Assembly: GCF_014839805.1 (NCBI RefSeq)
Contig: NC_051132.1
Location: 2,356,001-2,420,000 of the forward strand
From: Manduca sexta
Lineage: Eukaryota > Arthropoda > Insecta > Lepidoptera > Sphingidae
Length of the DNA: 64,000 nucleotides
Reading direction: 5' to 3'
Below the pieces are notes generated by a model. It saw nothing but the letters and a program-made list of their open reading frames with translations. It made no database searches and was not told where the DNA came from. Shown piece by piece: positions 1 through 11,118 of this stretch (position 1 is its first letter; each line of letters begins with the position of its first letter). The translations under genes and the position numbers were made by a program.

Positions 1-295
1 CGATAGCCTAGTTGGGTGTGGAATGGACTGCCAAGACGAATGTCCGCATGTTCAAATCCCAAGGGCACACACCTCTGAGGTCAATAAAAAAAAAAAAACA
101 AGTGTGTATTCTTTGTAAATTTATCGTTCGCTTTAACGGTGTAGGAAAACATCGTGAGGAAAGGTGTGTGAAGTCTACCAATCCGCACTAGGCCAGCGTG
201 GTGGACTAAGGCCTAATCCCTCTCAGTAGTAGAGGAGGCCTGTGCTCAGCAGTGGGCAAGTATATAATACAGGGTTGATATTATTATATTATTAT
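1..295 (+). mobile_element. tRNA-derived SINE (family 1), near full length
   Basis: Starts a few bases before the window. It has a polymerase III A box (TAGCCTAGTTGG) at 6-17 and a B box (GTTCAAATCC) at about 51-60. A characteristic body follows (GGCCAGCGTGGTGGACTAAG, then CTCAGTAGTAGAGGAGGCC), and it ends in an ATT-rich tail. At least six other copies or fragments lie in the window. Confidence 0.8.
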
Positions 296-768
296 TAATG
301 ATTAAAAATCTGTATCAAATACACAGTCAGTACCAGGAAGTCATAAGAGCAGAGCGCACAGCGTAAATATCAGTTATGCAGTCATTAGCCGCGCGGCCAC
401 TATTTATGGAGGCTTTCTGAACGTCCACCGTCCACCAGCCACCATCCACCATCCCTGACGTGATGTACTTGCTTTTTTCATGAAGACTTAGGCATTGGTT
501 TTTCGTTTACGGCTTATAGGGGCTTGTCTGTGTTGATTTTGGTTTATTGATTATTTATGTAATAACCTACGGTAGGTTGAAAAATCTTGGTCATTACTTT
601 GGAGTACGTTATATACACTAGTATATGAAGCAATACAAAAAAATGATGGCGGAAAAATGACGAATTGCCTGTTTTAACCGCATATTATATTATAAAAATA
701 ATAGTAAAATTATTTCATATGCCCGAGATGGGAATAATAATATCTCAAGCTATTGATGTATATTCTAA

Positions 769-1038
769 CCCCCTTATTCATAGACGTTTTTTATCTAAGG
801 ACGGAGTATTCCTGTGATAACAAGTCTGTTTCTCAGTGCTGACGGCATGAGCCTTCGCAGTGCGTAGACATACGGCCGTTGTGATTGGCTCATATTGAGA
901 TACAACTTGAATCTAATTGGCTGTCAGAAAAACAGAGCTAAACAAACAGCAAGCCGTCAGATAAACAAAGCTAAGAAACAGACTTGTTATCATAGCAATG
1001 CTTCGTCCTTCGATAAATAACGTCTATGAATAAGGGGG
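769..1038. mobile_element. PIF/Harbinger-like MITE with long terminal inverted repeats
   Basis: A 270-bp foldback element. The ends CCCCCTTATTCATAGACG and CGTCTATGAATAAGGGGG are perfect inverted repeats, and the pairing continues imperfectly for about 80 bp on each side. It is flanked by TAA on both sides (766-768 and 1039-1041), a 3-bp duplication typical of PIF/Harbinger. It has no coding capacity. The DNA on either side matches a paralogous repeat at 51640-51963 that lacks the element, which confirms insertion. Confidence 0.82.
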
Positions 1039-1040
1039 TA

Positions 1041-1335
1041 AGACATGAACGTTCATATAAACTATTTGTTAATTTTTTTTACTAAAATGGCAACCAAAAT
1101 GTCACTGTTATAACCTATTTAGTCATTTGAACGACAAATAATTTTACTTATTTGACTAATATTTTTATTCACTTCCATGTTTACATTTAAACTCGCGTTT
1201 TTATATTATGAGCCGCCATTCCGTATATAACCACGCTGTCAATGTTGAAATCATACTAAAGTTAGTTGTATGGATTACAGTACAGTTGAGTCGGACGCAA
1301 TGAGTGTTCCGAACGCCACATCTAGTACGTACTCG
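1041..1335 (+). repeat. Dispersed repeat that hosts the MITE (copy 1)
   Basis: Diverged direct match to 51676-51963. Shared stretches include ataaataattttacttatttg, ttacagtacagttgagtcg and aatgagtgt. No recognisable coding content. The MITE at 769-1038 splits it from its left part near 740-768. Confidence 0.6.
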
Positions 1336-1467
1336 CAGTACATATACATCGTTGCTTCAAGCAGAGTAGATTATGACCTTTACCTACCTTTCTACCGATT
1401 ATAAATTACCTTAGTATACCCAACAGCCATAATAAATTTTTACTCTCATATATGTGAGAATCCGCCT

Positions 1468-1722
1468 GGGTAGGCACCACCGCAATGTCTATTTCTGCCG
1501 CCAAGCAGCAGTGTGTAGCCAATGTTGTGTTCCGGTTTGAAGGAGATTGTAGCCAACGTAACTACTGGACATAATAAGACTTAATATCTCATGTCTCAGG
1601 ATGGCGAGCGCAGTGGAATACCAAACAAAACTCTGTAATTCAAGGTATTGGATGGTGTTTCTACTGTTTATGGCGGTCGTATCGCTTACCATCAGGCGAA
1701 CGGCTAGCTCGTCTCGTCATTG
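1468..1722 (-). repeat. Dispersed repeat, 'gatggtaagcgatacgac' family
   Basis: The reverse complement contains gcctgatggtaagcgatacg, then gtattccactgcgctcgcca and tgagacatgagat. The same family occurs at 29075-29300, 31568-31725 and 62465-62640. It is a high-copy type in Lepidoptera as far as I know. The open frame on it is a repeat artefact. Confidence 0.65.
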
Positions 1723-2083
1723 AAAGCAACAAAAAGAAATGTCTAACCTATACAAACTTTAATTAAATGCAAAACATGAATTTGGGCACTCACCCCCATA
1801 GTTTATGGTGTGCGTCTGTCGATATTTAAATAAAAATACAATTATACCAACGCACCGTGTTGTGACCGCATTAGATTAATTCCGCTCAAGCTGATAAGAT
1901 GGCTCAAGTCGATGGCACGACTTTATTAAATTGTTTTTAAATTTTGTTTATTGTAAGGCGTGTTATTTTGGGCAATATACATAACATGTGTCTTAGTAAC
2001 GAGAGAGGGATCTATATTCGATGAAATATGTAAAATTTAATGTTGGTATAATTTGCTAGTGGATATATTTTATATCCGCCCGG

Positions 2084-2290
2084 GTAGCGATCAGCGTACA
2101 CAAGAAGTTAAAACCCGCCATAGTGGCCCACGTAAGTGTATCGCGTTCCGGGATCAGCCTGTGTATATCCGGTTCCAACAGGCCGGCATAATTGTGTTGA
2201 CTGTCAAGGGGTAATCATCTCTCGTCAGTTGACATTCTTTTGGACTCCATTCCACTTACAATGAGGTGCAAAGGGATCACTTAGCTGTGC
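2084..2290 (-). repeat. Dispersed repeat, 'ggatatacacaggctgatcccgg' type, uninterrupted copy
   Basis: Read on the minus strand this matches 10713-10866 plus 11049-11115. Shared landmarks are acgagagatgattaccc, ttatgccggcctgttgg and gggccac. It runs through gctgatcccgg without interruption and so is the empty site for the solo LTR below. Confidence 0.65.
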
Positions 2291-2364
2291 TGGTATAAAG
2301 GAAAGAACCATGCGCCAAAAGTGATATCTATTGGTCAATGCGTTTTTAATTCGACTTGATTCAG

Positions 2365-2560
2365 CTCGCGGCTCCCGTGTGAACCAGGTATTGCGGGTTA
2401 AAAATCCCGCTTTATATATTCCCGGGATAAAAGTAGCCTAAAGCACTTAGAAGTAATGTAGCTTCCTATAAGACAAAAAAAATCACTTTAGTATTTCCTG
2501 AGATTAGCGCGTTCAAATAAACAAACTGTTCAGTTTTATATATGAGTATAGATTATACAT
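2365..2560 (+). repeat. Dispersed repeat, 'cccgggataaaagtagcct' family
   Basis: Contains cggctcccgtgtgaacc followed by cccgggataaaagtagcct. The same core is at 8498-8725, and the reversed family is present at 50715-50885. Confidence 0.5.
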
Positions 2561-2564
2561 AATT

Positions 2565-5500
2565 GGTTTAGATTCTATGAAAATAAGCCTCAATTCAAAA
2601 AGCAAAGCCAAAGGAATCAAATAAGTACACCCATTTATCGTTCATTATTATTCGTTATAGGTATTACGACTATCCTCATTTTATAATAAAAAAATCTATA
2701 TTTTAATTATCTATTTGAATTATCCAACTTCGATATGTTATAATTGCCAGGTATTCAGGAAAGATTTTTTTCCAATCTGCTTCCAAGGAAGTAGAATTTC
2801 AGTCATGTCTAAAAGTTCTAGATGGCTTTAGTAGTTTATGGGTAACATGGCGGACTCTATGATGCAGCTCTAAGACATTAACAGTAAGTAATACTGTACA
2901 AGTTAATTATTACACACATTAAACAATAACTTGGTATTTTGTGTTTTTTGTGTATGTGTGCGTTGGTTTCATCATCTGTATTTTTATTTCTGTCATGGTG
3001 GCATATTAATGATTGTATGCAAATATTTTTTATTTTGTATATTTTTGTCGTAAGTCACAGAACATAAAAGTGTATAAATAAAATATTTGTTAGTTACAAT
3101 TAACATAGATAATAAAACAACGCGATCATTTGCGCACATTTTGAAATATTGTATCCGAGTGTTTGATATGCATACAGTTAATTAAATCGATTAGATACGT
3201 TTCAGTTAATCGATTAATGACTCGATTAATTTACCTTTGTGGAACCATTAACGCACGCGTCAAATAAACGTCACCCTTGCCCTTCGGACGGATAAAAACT
3301 ATACTTCCCGTTAAAATATACATTTCTATTATTTTAATGCGCCGAGCAGATGTCATGATGACACAATAAAAATAAAGGCGACAATACCGCCCCTAAAGTT
3401 AATTCTTTATCTAATTGCCCATTGCTTTAATGTAACTAAATTAAATGACTATCCGAATAGCACAGCGTAACGGAAATACCGAATTGTGGTAGTAATGAAA
3501 AGAAAATTAAATTTCAATTAGAAATACTTGAACTGCATTCAAATATTAACAGTTTATCGTTTCAATAAAGTTTTGTTAAAGTGAACTCTGTTGTCTATGG
3601 AGCCAAGGTTAGTATTACTATCGTTTGTATTCTACAATATCTATGGACCCAAATCGGTAACACGACCCGTCACTATTTACCTATTCATTTTTCAAAAAAG
3701 GAACTTAACGCCCAAATCGACGCATTAATATTGAACAAAGAGAAAATACACGGCTTCGTATAATTCGGCAAAGCTGTTTTATTTCCAATAAATACAAACA
3801 AAATCTTAGAGGCCTGTAATAAAGTTTAAAATGCTATAAAAAGTAATTTTACAACTGGCATTACACAAACGGGCTCTAAACAGAGGCAGAGAAGAAAAAA
3901 GCGGCTCCCTACGTTTTTTAAACTTTGTAATTCGTAGTTTCGAATTGCGAATGCGGCGTTCTTATTTCAAAACATCAGCAAGGTGTCATTGGACACTCCC
4001 TTCTGTGTACAGCGTAGAGTAAGTAATAATGCATTTTTTTCGTAATTAGTAAATCGTTTTTGATAATCAGAAATACAAGTTTAAATTTATAAATATACCA
4101 TATTTTTGATTAATATTTAGTACAATTATATCTGTGGTATTAATATTTAGAATGAATCGAGTATGACCTTTATAAAGATCACAAACTTATAACAAAGTAA
4201 TATACCGTTTATAAACAGATTTTAATATCAATTAAACCAATATTGACAGCAAGGTGTCAACATGTATTTCATTTGATTCCGTCCGTCGCCGGATCTGTGA
4301 TCAAATGTAAACGATCGCGTTGTGAGCGAACTGCCAATTAACAACAGTATTAATAATGCTTACTACAATTACATAGGGGTATTGTTTGGATTCTCCGACA
4401 TTGTCAAATATTTAATTCGGTGAAACTCGAAGTAGGAACATCGATTTCGCTGTATCTTACAAATAATTAACATCGTTGTTATTAGAATGTTCACTGAATA
4501 TGGCTATTATGGCGTGTTCTATGAAATCGGAGAATTTTCGAGCATCACATCAATTTGGTAAATAACTTGTTTAATTAAATTACATATCTCAATAATTATA
4601 ATTACTATATGTTCTATGTTTAAATAAACTAATACATTCTTTTATGAACTTTATATAAATGGCGAAATTTACATTATGAAAAATTAAACAATATCGACTT
4701 AGTAGAATTTATAGAGGTACATTATAGATTATTATGCATAGCAGATTATTATGCAGGTTTTAATTTTAGACTTAATCACATAAATAAAAAATAGTAAGTT
4801 TTCAATTAAGTACCTTTAAAAAAAATTATACAATATATTTTTATCGGTCAAAATACATTTTAATTTATTGCTGCATATCTGACCCATTATTTCAGACTTG
4901 TGACAAAGAAACAGAAAAATATGTCATCGCAACTTTCTTTGTGCTGTACTCGTAATCAGATCGTTTTGAAATAGGAATCGTGTGTTTTTGATTTGAACGC
5001 GTAAATCGCGTTCAATTTGTCGCCCGTTTTGACACCTCGCTTGCTAACGATATGTTGCAGTTAAAAAAGCTTTATTTCTAGCGATTCAAGATTAAAAATA
5101 GCTTGGCTGTATAATTTTATCATTGACATCTACGTATTGCACTTCTAAAGTATTGTATTGTTAAGCATTAAAGTTCAATATTCATTGTCTACGTGTTCTC
5201 TACCATTATAGTATTGCAATTGCAATAATTCTTAAACTTAAGAGATAAGGTTTAATATCGTCTGGTATATTGTGACAATTAATTTGTCGTCTTAAGTCCC
5301 ATAGAGAAATTATCTGGAATCTTTTTGGAGATTATGTTTAAGACGATGCTCTTGTTGCATCAAAGTTTTTAAAATACAACATTATTTATATTTAGGGTTC
5401 CATTTCCTATAAAGGAATTATTTGTGTCACTTTATACCTTAATGTTTTTGCATAAAGACCTTTTTTCCTAGATATTAACCGGCTAATAATCGTTGTATAG

Positions 5501-5915
5501 GTCTGTTTTAAGTATATTGTTTTTTCTCGCTATATTGTGTGGTTTTTATCGTTAGAGGAAGCGAGACAACGCATTGCGATAAATATACGAATATAGACTA
5601 ACTTATTAATTACCTCATTTGTCTGCATATTGCTGTAGTACAATAACTATTATGTGTAATATTTATAATTAATTATTATGTAAAAATATAAACCAATCGA
5701 CTATAGAGTAACTGCACACAAAAAACAAATTTTCAACATAATTTGATAATTTTATATACTTTGAGGTACATTGACGTCTAAATAAGTTTAAACTCATTCA
5801 GTATTATTAAAATACTTATTAAAACGATAACCCTATAAATAATTTTGAAGGAAATGCATACTCCGGAACAACGTGATGAACTCGGTGACGACTACAGTAA
5901 TCGGAATGTGTCCCC
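2565..5915. other. AT-rich noncoding DNA, no gene seen
   Basis: No ORF above 60 codons makes sense here. Two spots stand out slightly. One is a cluster of TCGATTAA/TTAATCGATTAA motifs at 3178-3232 (homeodomain-like sites). The other is a CpG patch near 4260-4340 (ttccgtccgtcgccggatct). Both are only candidates for regulatory DNA in the 3' flank of Hmx. Confidence 0.5.
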
Positions 5916-5919
5916 GGGT

Positions 5920-6295
5920 CGGGCACTAGTAGCGCCGGGTCCATATAACTCGATCCTTACCGGCTTCCGTTTATGTAGAATCTTATTATCTTCAGAACGA
6001 TTTGCAAACCGCAATCATGCATATTAGTATCAATATCGTTTGTAGCAGTCATGATTTGGGCACAAATTTTGGAGTACAATCTAGATTAAGTCAATAGCTA
6101 CGGATGCACGTCATCAGCCTGAGCTGCGAAGTACTTCTTCTGCATCACAGTCGTCACCGTCACCGACTACGGAAAGTGTAACGTATTTTAGTGCGAGTGA
6201 ACCCTAGCTATATTGATAATTATATGTTTTGATTATATTCTGTGTCTCAAAAAGAAAATGTTGTGTCGGGTTCCTTTTCGGAAAATTTCACCTTT
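5920..6295 (+). repeat. Dispersed repeat, 'tgttgtgtcgggttcc' family
   Basis: Shares ccatataactcgatccttac, ttatgtagaatc, agaacgatttgcaaaccg and ttgtgtcgggttccttttcgg with 12985-13190, 42935-43125, 23190-23330, 33965-34100 and 60115-60240. A short open frame across its left part (5845-6027) is a chance ORF. Confidence 0.55.
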
Positions 6296-6699
6296 GGCCA
6301 CTGTCGGGTAATATTGGGGTTTTTCTAATTAGTTAGGTTTGGAGTCTGGACGATAGGCTTGCTCTCTATCAAACCACAGGACGGAACACACCTCTACTAC
6401 TGAGAGGATTTAGACTTCCAAAATGAAAAAAGTTAAAGACGATAGATAATTCGATTCTCTTCCTATTCCATAACAATTATTTTGTATAAGCCCAAAGTTA
6501 CCCATTAAATTGTTTATGTATCGCTTAGTATGTTAATGTATGCGCTAATTACATGTATATCTGTCCGTCCGCGCGTCCACATTATGCTAATGTATACAAA
6601 CGAGCGGCAAACATCCCCCAAATATATTACTTGTCATACAAGATTTAAGATATGGTGGATTTCATAACAGTAGCTTGTAGGAATGTTTTAACTATTGAA

Positions 6700-6800
6700 A
6701 TTAAAAATAAATCGGATTATATCGCGGTTTTTTATATTTTAGTTTTCCCCGACGTTTCGAAAACTTTGCAGCCTTCATGGTCACGGGGGGGACGTTTTAA
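6700..6800 (+). repeat. Dispersed repeat, 'ccgacgtttcgaa' family
   Basis: Contains ccccgacgtttcgaaaactt, then gcagccttcatggtcacggg and a G run. The same core occurs at 34905-35112, 35770-35840, 52560-52740 and 59093-59300. Confidence 0.55.
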
Positions 6801-7752
6801 CTAGGTTTCACTCGCGGCTGTACGTGTTACAGCTTTCTTACCTTAGTCTGGTAGTTAGTTATGCCTTAGTTTAATTTTGCTTAGTCCAAAATTGGTAGCC
6901 AGTATATAGGTAATGTTAAATTATTTTTTGCTTTTTTGTGTTAGTAAATATTAGTATACGTTGAGGACATCTTAGTTCACGACATCATTTTGAAAGACTT
7001 CTGATGTATCTCTGAAATTAATGGTCCAACAACAATAAAATTTATATCGGACTAAATGGGAACCATCAGAACCACATCTCTAGGATAACTATTATATTAT
7101 TTTTATAAACAGTTTTAAACCCTTTTGTTTATACCAAAAATCGTTGTTTCTTCCCTAAAACAAATTTCATAGGTTTAGCTTTTTTTCGGTTGAATATAAC
7201 ATGCAGCAATATTTTGAACTTTTTAATTTATTCAGCTACTTTTGTAGACTGTACATACGACCTTAAAAGTATTGCGAATAATAGAAGTTGCGTTTATTAA
7301 CAATTAAAATGCATTATTATATTTGTTATTGACCATACATTTTTTATTTTTACCACGTCACAACTGACAGTTTTGGTACCAAAATATCTTGATAAACCCG
7401 CGTGGGTTCGTGTTATGCAAATGTCCTGTGTTGATCCACTCAGATCCAATTACCGGAATCAGCCACGCTGTATGATAACATCTCGTTCATTTATTTGGTT
7501 AAAATTTTACACGTGTATCGCGGGACATTTTTTGCTAAAGACTATTGTTATTTTAATTGCATTAAATTCTTCTTGTTATATTTCTTAAAGCTTTTTGTTT
7601 AGAATTATCATTGACCTTTATAGGTGACGGATAGAATTTTAAAAAAATAACTTAGTACTTATAATTGCAAGGAATGAGTGAAAATATCCTAGTTTTAGGT
7701 TAATCATTCAAGTTGATTTGTCAATCTGTATCAAATATATTTCACGAGGAAA

Positions 7753-7977
7753 ATGACAATTACATCAGTACCATACAATTTATTTGTTCCTTTTGAAAAA
7801 AAATATTTTTCTATCATATTGGCGGTTAAAAGGCTAATTGACTTAAGCGAATATTTTTTCGGTACCAAGTTTCATACATATTTAAAATCAGCACTTTTTT
7901 TTAAACTAGTTAAATTTCCAAAAATAATGTCGTTCAAGTCAATTCGTCTTTTGACCATTGATATGCTTTCTGACTTC
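7753..7977 (+). pseudogene. Possible relic of Ty3/gypsy pol (RNase H region)
   Basis: A 75-codon open stretch. FEKKYFSIILAVKRL, followed by YFFGTKF about 11 residues later, resembles the gypsy RNase H pattern (E+E.LAIV.AV+RF...YL.G..F). The catalytic Asp of the TDHK motif that should follow is absent, and no other retroelement domain or LTR is visible nearby. It could be a chance match in AT-rich DNA. Confidence 0.3.
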
Positions 7978-8003
7978 TAAACACTTACTGCACTTAAAAA
8001 CAA

Positions 8004-8020
8004 CCTAACCTAACCTAACC
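8004..8020 (-). repeat. Short interstitial telomere-like repeat
   Basis: Three CCTAA units plus CC (TTAGG on the minus strand, the insect telomeric unit). A two-unit TTAGG-like run is at 9962-9973. Too short to mean more than chance or a repaired break. Confidence 0.4.
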
Positions 8021-8497
8021 AGGTGCTAATCATCAAGCCAATTTATCTGCCAAGTCGCGTGCATCATCCATAAATAACATATAAATTATGTTTTTAATTC
8101 TCGTGTTGTTTTATCGGCGCATTAATTAAAATGGCCCGGCACCCCCGAAATTTCACTATCCGCCATCGACTCACCGATCTAACCGCGAGATACGGTATAA
8201 TAACGGCTTTTTTGTCCGTCTGTTTGCGTTGTGAATGTATTTAATTAGACACGAGCCAACGTAAGAGGTACGGGAAGTCATTTTTAGTGAAGTGCATTGT
8301 TTGAAGCATGTTTTAAATATATTCTGTGATAAGTCTTCAGCGAATTGTTTGAATGGTTTAAATATTGAGCATAATTTATATTCTATGATATCCTCTGATA
8401 TAAGGCATGCCATTGTTAGTAATGGACGATGAATGAACATGAGTGCTGAAACGATTGATGGTGAAGTTCCGAGATAAATTAAATGAACATTTTATTA

Positions 8498-8725
8498 GTA
8501 ACTAGCCTTTGCTCCCCGGTTTCACCCGTGTGAAGGATTTTACCGGGACAAAAGTTCCGCTATATATTTTCCCGGGATAGAAGGTAGCCTATAACATTTC
8601 TAGAGTCTTATACTATCTCCATGACAAATGGCAACAAAATTCGTTCAGTAGATTTTGAAAAAATCGGTAACATACGGAAAGACAGAAAAGGGCACTTTAT
8701 TTTATAATATGTATAGATTTTATTC
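8498..8725 (+). repeat. Dispersed repeat, 'cccgggataaaagtagcct' family
   Basis: Starts actagcctttgctccccgg and continues through ttttcccgggatagaaggtag and aattcgttcagtagattttg to a TA-rich 3' end (tataatatgtatagatttta). A common lepidopteran type. Confidence 0.55.
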
Positions 8726-9429
8726 TATTGCACTTACCTCTATGGTTAATTTACGGTTTACCATAAAATCTTTGGTACAGTTCATGTCTGGATTCTAGAC
8801 TAGGCCAGTTCGATTACCAGATCGGGAATTAGTTTATGTTGGTTTTGCTATCTTTAGAATATATCCTTTCAGAGTTGTTACACTCTTTCCTAACTGAATT
8901 TACTAAGATATTTCATCTGTGTGCAAATGGAAAGTAAACAATATTCGCCATAAACAATTATAGAGCGTAGTGTTTGAGCATCGGGGCCGGCTTAACGGCC
9001 GATGGCCACTCACCGATATTAGGCACGGGCGAAAATTACAAGCCAATATTTAAGGCAATGCTCTCTAATAAAATACGACATGAGTAACCTCCTTTGTTTG
9101 ATGTCGTTTTTAAATAAATATTTAAGGACTTTTTCGAAAATGGAATATTCTTTTTATTTTTTTTTACCTTTTTGTTTCGACTATGAGACTAAGAAACATA
9201 ACAATTAATAGTTAACTAGTAAAAAATATTCCCAAATGGTTTGATTTCACAACCGTAGCATTAACCAAAAATATTAACAGAAAACACTTGGACGGCCTTT
9301 CGCATCGAAGCTTAAACAAATCAAAAATTCTTACATATCGTTTTATTAGGTGCAGTTTTATCATACATAGTTGATATTTTATACAGACCAAAACAATAGA
9401 AAGATCTAAAATTAAAACGAGTTAATAAC

Positions 9430-9676
9430 ATAGTGGCAGTGGGCAGGGAACATAGCTCGCAGAACTGATGGCCGATGGGGCACGACGGTTCTGGAGTGGA
9501 GGCCACAAACTGGTAAGCGCAGCATTGGACGTCCACCCACGAGGTGGACAGATGACCTAATGAAATTCTGGCTTCGTGGCTGGATGCGGGCTGCTTCTAA
9601 TAGAAGTCGATCTGGAAATCTTTAGAGGAGGCCCGTGTTCACCAGTGGACATCCTACGGTTGATGATGATGATAAA
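9430..9676 (+). mobile_element. RTE-clade LINE, 3' end of the reverse-transcriptase ORF (relic)
   Basis: One frame reads GKRSIGRPPTRWTDDL, then GWMRAA, which is the C-terminal tail seen on RTE-type endonuclease/reverse transcriptases. Downstream is ttcaccagtggac and a 3' tail of tgatgatgatga, as RTE elements have. The frame is broken by stops and only about 80 codons survive. The reverse-strand open frame at 9321-9536 is a shadow. Confidence 0.7.
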
Positions 9677-10712
9677 TAACAAATTTCCAAATAAAAAAGG
9701 AAAAAACTATTTATTCTTGCGATGTACAGCGATACTACTTAGATAATTTATTGTTATAAACCAATAGATATGAAATATCTATGCTCAGTCTGCGCCTTAA
9801 GGACGCCACAAAACTAGCGGGCGGCTAACACAATGCCCGCACGACATCCGCTCGTTAAACACCGCTAATATTGTATAAATTATCTACGTAATAGAACGAT
9901 CGCACCTTTAACCGCCCGCGCCGCTGAATGAATTAAGCCATTACAATACTAATCCTTTAAAGGTTAGGTTAGGATGGGTTGGAATTGGCAGGAATTTTAT
10001 TTAGTACAGCTGTGTGATTTTTGTTTTATGTAAATTTATATTTATTCTAGTTAAGTAGTCGTGTAATGTTAAAGACTTTATCTTAAAGTTTAGTCAGTTT
10101 TACGCCTCAGTTTAGGGTAAAAATTTGTTAACAAAATTAAGTTATTGCGAAAGAAGGGACTATAATTCTACCACCCTAGTCCAATACTAATCAATGGGCC
10201 GTTGTTGTCAAAATTGTCTCGTTCGGTCAGGAGAATGAGCTATGAGCTACCTGGCTCGTAGTAAGTTTGGCTTTAGATTTAAAATACAAACCTCCTTTCT
10301 TGCATAAAACTCAAAATTTTAAATAGTCACTTCATTTTCTAATATAAATACTTAATTAATATAAAATCACTAAGCTGCACGTTTTTGATTCCTATGTCCG
10401 TTACAAATTGATTAACTTATACCAAATTTAATTTATAGTATTATTGTTCACGAATCATTAGTCGACGTTAATTGTTGCCGACCGGCATTATACGCATCAT
10501 TAGAGGTTTTATTGAATGAACACTGTTTAAAAATATATTCATGTTCATTTACGTTATTGTTTTGTTTATTCTACATTTAAAATTTGACAGAATTCAATTT
10601 TAAAAGAAGAATATAAAGACACTCCTAACTTTATAATGTAATGACATAATTACTCATGACTTGGCAGTATAGTCTTTGATCTTAGTCGATTCCTTTAGGA
10701 ATTAATAAAAAA

Positions 10713-11115
10713 GGCATTTTTTATACGGACAAGGCAAATCGACCCCATTGCATCTGATGGTAAGTGCAGTGGGGTCCAATAGAACGTCGACTGGCGAGAG
10801 ATGATTACTCCTCCACAGTTGATACATTTATGCCGGCCTGTTTGGACAGGATATACACAAGCTGATTGTTGGAGATTGTAACCTTCGTCGTGACTTATTA
10901 TCTTTTATATGTTCTATTTTAAGAACTATTTGTGTTCTGTTTGCCATAGTTACTTCTCTTTAGTCCGAAATAAACACTCGTGTCAATAACATCTTTTTAC
11001 TAACTTTATTTAATTACTAAGAACATATACCATATTTACAACACTGATCCCGGAAAGCGACACAGTTAGTGGGCCATTCTGACGAGTTTAAACACCTTGT
11101 GCACGGTATTCGGTA
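10713..11115 (+). repeat. Same dispersed repeat, split by a solo LTR
   Basis: The left part (10713-10866) and right part (11049-11115) together match 2084-2290. The inserted 177 bp plus a duplicated ctgat separate them. Confidence 0.65.
10867..11043 (+). mobile_element. Solo LTR, Ty1/copia type
   Basis: A 177-bp sequence beginning TGTTGGAGATTGTAAC and ending TTTACAACA (the 5-bp TGTTG...CAACA ends are the inverted repeats expected of an LTR). It is flanked by a perfect 5-bp duplication ctgat (10862-10866 and 11044-11048). Inside is a TATA-like stretch near 10910 and AATAAA near 10968. There is no internal retroelement DNA, so this is a remnant of recombination between two LTRs. The TGTTGGA start and short length suggest copia; that class call is an inference. 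Confidence 0.8.
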
Positions 11116-11118
11116 TCC

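Larger units (their letters stand above)
6300..10712. other. Intergenic DNA with repeat relics, no gene seen
   Basis: Besides the separately listed repeats, this stretch is AT-rich and noncoding. The minus-strand 89-codon frame at 8171-8440 and the plus-strand 71-codon frame at 7373-7588 show no domain, composition shift or neighbour support. Confidence 0.5.

Noticed and set aside
1..60. tRNA gene
   Set aside because: A and B boxes are present, but they belong to the head of a dispersed SINE with several copies here; there is no cloverleaf.
8004..8020. Telomere or subtelomere
   Set aside because: Only three TTAGG-type units, with no array and no telomeric retroelements around.
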